Source: Bryobacterales bacterium (GTDB lineage Bacteria; Acidobacteriota; Terriglobia; Bryobacterales; Bryobacteraceae). From it: a DNA stretch of 51,108 nucleotides. Made by a program: the position numbers and the translations under genes. The notes beneath the pieces are model-generated. The model saw only the letters and a program-made list of their open reading frames with translations. It was not told the origin of the DNA and did no database searches. Positions within the stretch are counted from its first letter, which is position 1. Each line of letters opens with the position of its first letter. Shown here one piece after another: positions 50,444-51,108 of the stretch. The stretch lies in assembly GCA_016789745.1 (NCBI GenBank), contig JAEUQF010000463.1:1-51108 (forward strand), given 5' to 3'.

Positions 50444-51108
50444 GTGTTCAGCGGGACACATTACAAAAGCTTTCGCGGCATTTCAATTGTGGAGGATGTA
50501 ACCTTCCAGGCTCCTCCAGGCGTGGTCACGGCCTACCTTGGCCCAAACGGCTCCGGCAAATCAACAACCATGAAGATGATCACCGGCTTGCTCGCTCCGA
50601 CATCCGGCGACATTCTGTTCCGGGGTGAATCGATCCGGCGCGATGTCCGTTCTCACAAGCACCGTCTAGGCTACGTGCCGGAAGAGCCTCATCTCTATTC
50701 CCACCTGAGCGGCATGGAATACCTCGTAATGGTGGCCCAGCTTCGCAATCTGCCCCACCGGATATACGGTAAGCGGATCGACGGCATGTTGCAACTTTTG
50801 GCGCTCCACTCTGACCGTCATGTTCCGATCTCAGCTTACTCGAAAGGCATGCGGCAGAAAGTGTTGCTCATCGCTGCGCTCATGCACAACCCGGACCTGG
50901 TGCTCTTGGACGAACCCTTTTCTGGTCTCGATATTGCCACCGGCTTGGTGCTCCGAGGTCTGATCCAGGAACTCGCGTGCGAGGGAAAAGTTGTCCTCTT
51001 TAGCTCGCATGAACTGGAAACTGTGGAGCGCGTCGCTTCCCGTGTTGTCATCATTCACCGGGGAAGGATTGTGGCTTCCGACTCGATGGAGGGCCTTCGC
51101 ACCCAGAC
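50444..51108 (+). CDS. ABC transporter ATP-binding protein (partial)
   Basis: The frame runs off the right edge. It contains Walker A GPNGSGKST, a Q-loop-like RLGYVPEEPHLYSH, the signature-like AYSKGMRQKVLLIAAL (SKGMRQK in place of LSGGQ), Walker B LVLLDEPFSGLD, and the switch His in LFSSHELE. SKGM-type signatures are common in ABC-2 exporter ATPases, so export of a lipid, drug or peptide is likely. The start is unclear: no ATG lies between an in-frame TAG near 50353 and the first domain residues. GTG 50444 and GTG 50489 are the only usual options, and coding similarity appears to begin near 50425. The gap 50293-50443 otherwise holds nothing I can identify. Confidence 0.85.
   Translation, partial: MFSGTHYKSFRGISIVEDVTFQAPPGVVTAYLGPNGSGKSTTMKMITGLLAPTSGDILFRGESIRRDVRSHKHRLGYVPEEPHLYSHLSGMEYLVMVAQLRNLPHRIYGKRIDGMLQLLALHSDRHVPISAYSKGMRQKVLLIAALMHNPDLVLLDEPFSGLDIATGLVLRGLIQELACEGKVVLFSSHELETVERVASRVVIIHRGRIVASDSMEGLRTQ

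Noticed and set aside
1..51108. CRISPR array, tRNA, rRNA, insertion sequence, integrase or prophage
   Set aside because: No regularly spaced direct repeats, cloverleaf-like segments, transposase motifs or attachment-site pairs were seen on reading through; small RNAs could still be missed without a covariance search.

Overview
The window looks like chromosomal DNA of a soil acidobacterium, most likely of the Solibacter/Bryobacter lineage (inference). The signs are high GC, two large Oar-type TonB-dependent receptors with an N-terminal carboxypeptidase-regulatory-like domain, DUF1552 and DUF1592-family proteins, Tat-exported Gfo/Idh/MocA and enolase-superfamily enzymes, an FG-GAP/TPR protein, and a PEP-CTERM protein. 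I see no tRNA, rRNA, CRISPR array, transposase or prophage. Most of the window is densely coding and about half of the products appear to be exported.

Layout. 1-5.7 kb: a left-truncated FG-GAP/TPR gene (minus) diverges from a TonB-dependent receptor whose stop overlaps the start of a heptahaem cytochrome c/TPR gene. 5.7-10.6 kb (minus): a second TonB receptor closed by a strong terminator, then deaminase, VOC protein and Uma2-type protein in a tightly coupled run. 10.8-16.1 kb: a papain-like protease, a decayed stretch with a histidine-kinase-like N-terminus and a frameshifted MauG/cytochrome-peroxidase C-terminus, an unknown helical protein, an M50 protease and a DUF1552 protein. 16.2-24 kb: a PEP-CTERM CHRD protein, a GH19-like lysozyme/chitinase, an M28 peptidase, a PQQ dehydrogenase divergent from a gluconolactonase, and a family-10-like glycosyl hydrolase. 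24-30.5 kb: an orphan NarL-type response regulator with tandem terminators, a DUF1592-family protein, a small pair ending in a HEPN protein, and ABC-F and AlaX genes diverging from a 24-bp gap. 30.5-34.7 kb (minus): an apparent four-gene operon of TolB-like/TPR protein, PP2C phosphatase, Ig-like/TM protein and repeat-rich envelope protein. 34.8-44.7 kb: PrsW protease, dienelactone hydrolase, Gfo/Idh/MocA oxidoreductase, a giant beta-helix surface protein with three C-terminal Cys-containing repeats, a PQQ-like propeller protein and ComM. 44.8-51.1 kb: an exported SelA-like PLP enzyme, an M15 peptidase, a lipoprotein, a secreted three-domain RidA, a Tat-exported enolase-superfamily enzyme, and the 5' part of an ABC transporter ATPase.

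How the genes work together (inference). Much of the window serves polymer and small-molecule processing outside the cytoplasm: TonB receptors for uptake, glucose oxidation to gluconate by the PQQ dehydrogenase and lactonase, glycosidases and peptidases. The candidates for less-described systems are the PLP enzyme/triple RidA/enolase neighbourhood, the TolB-TPR/PP2C/Ig-like operon, the HEPN pair, and the translationally coupled TonB receptor/heptahaem cytochrome pair.
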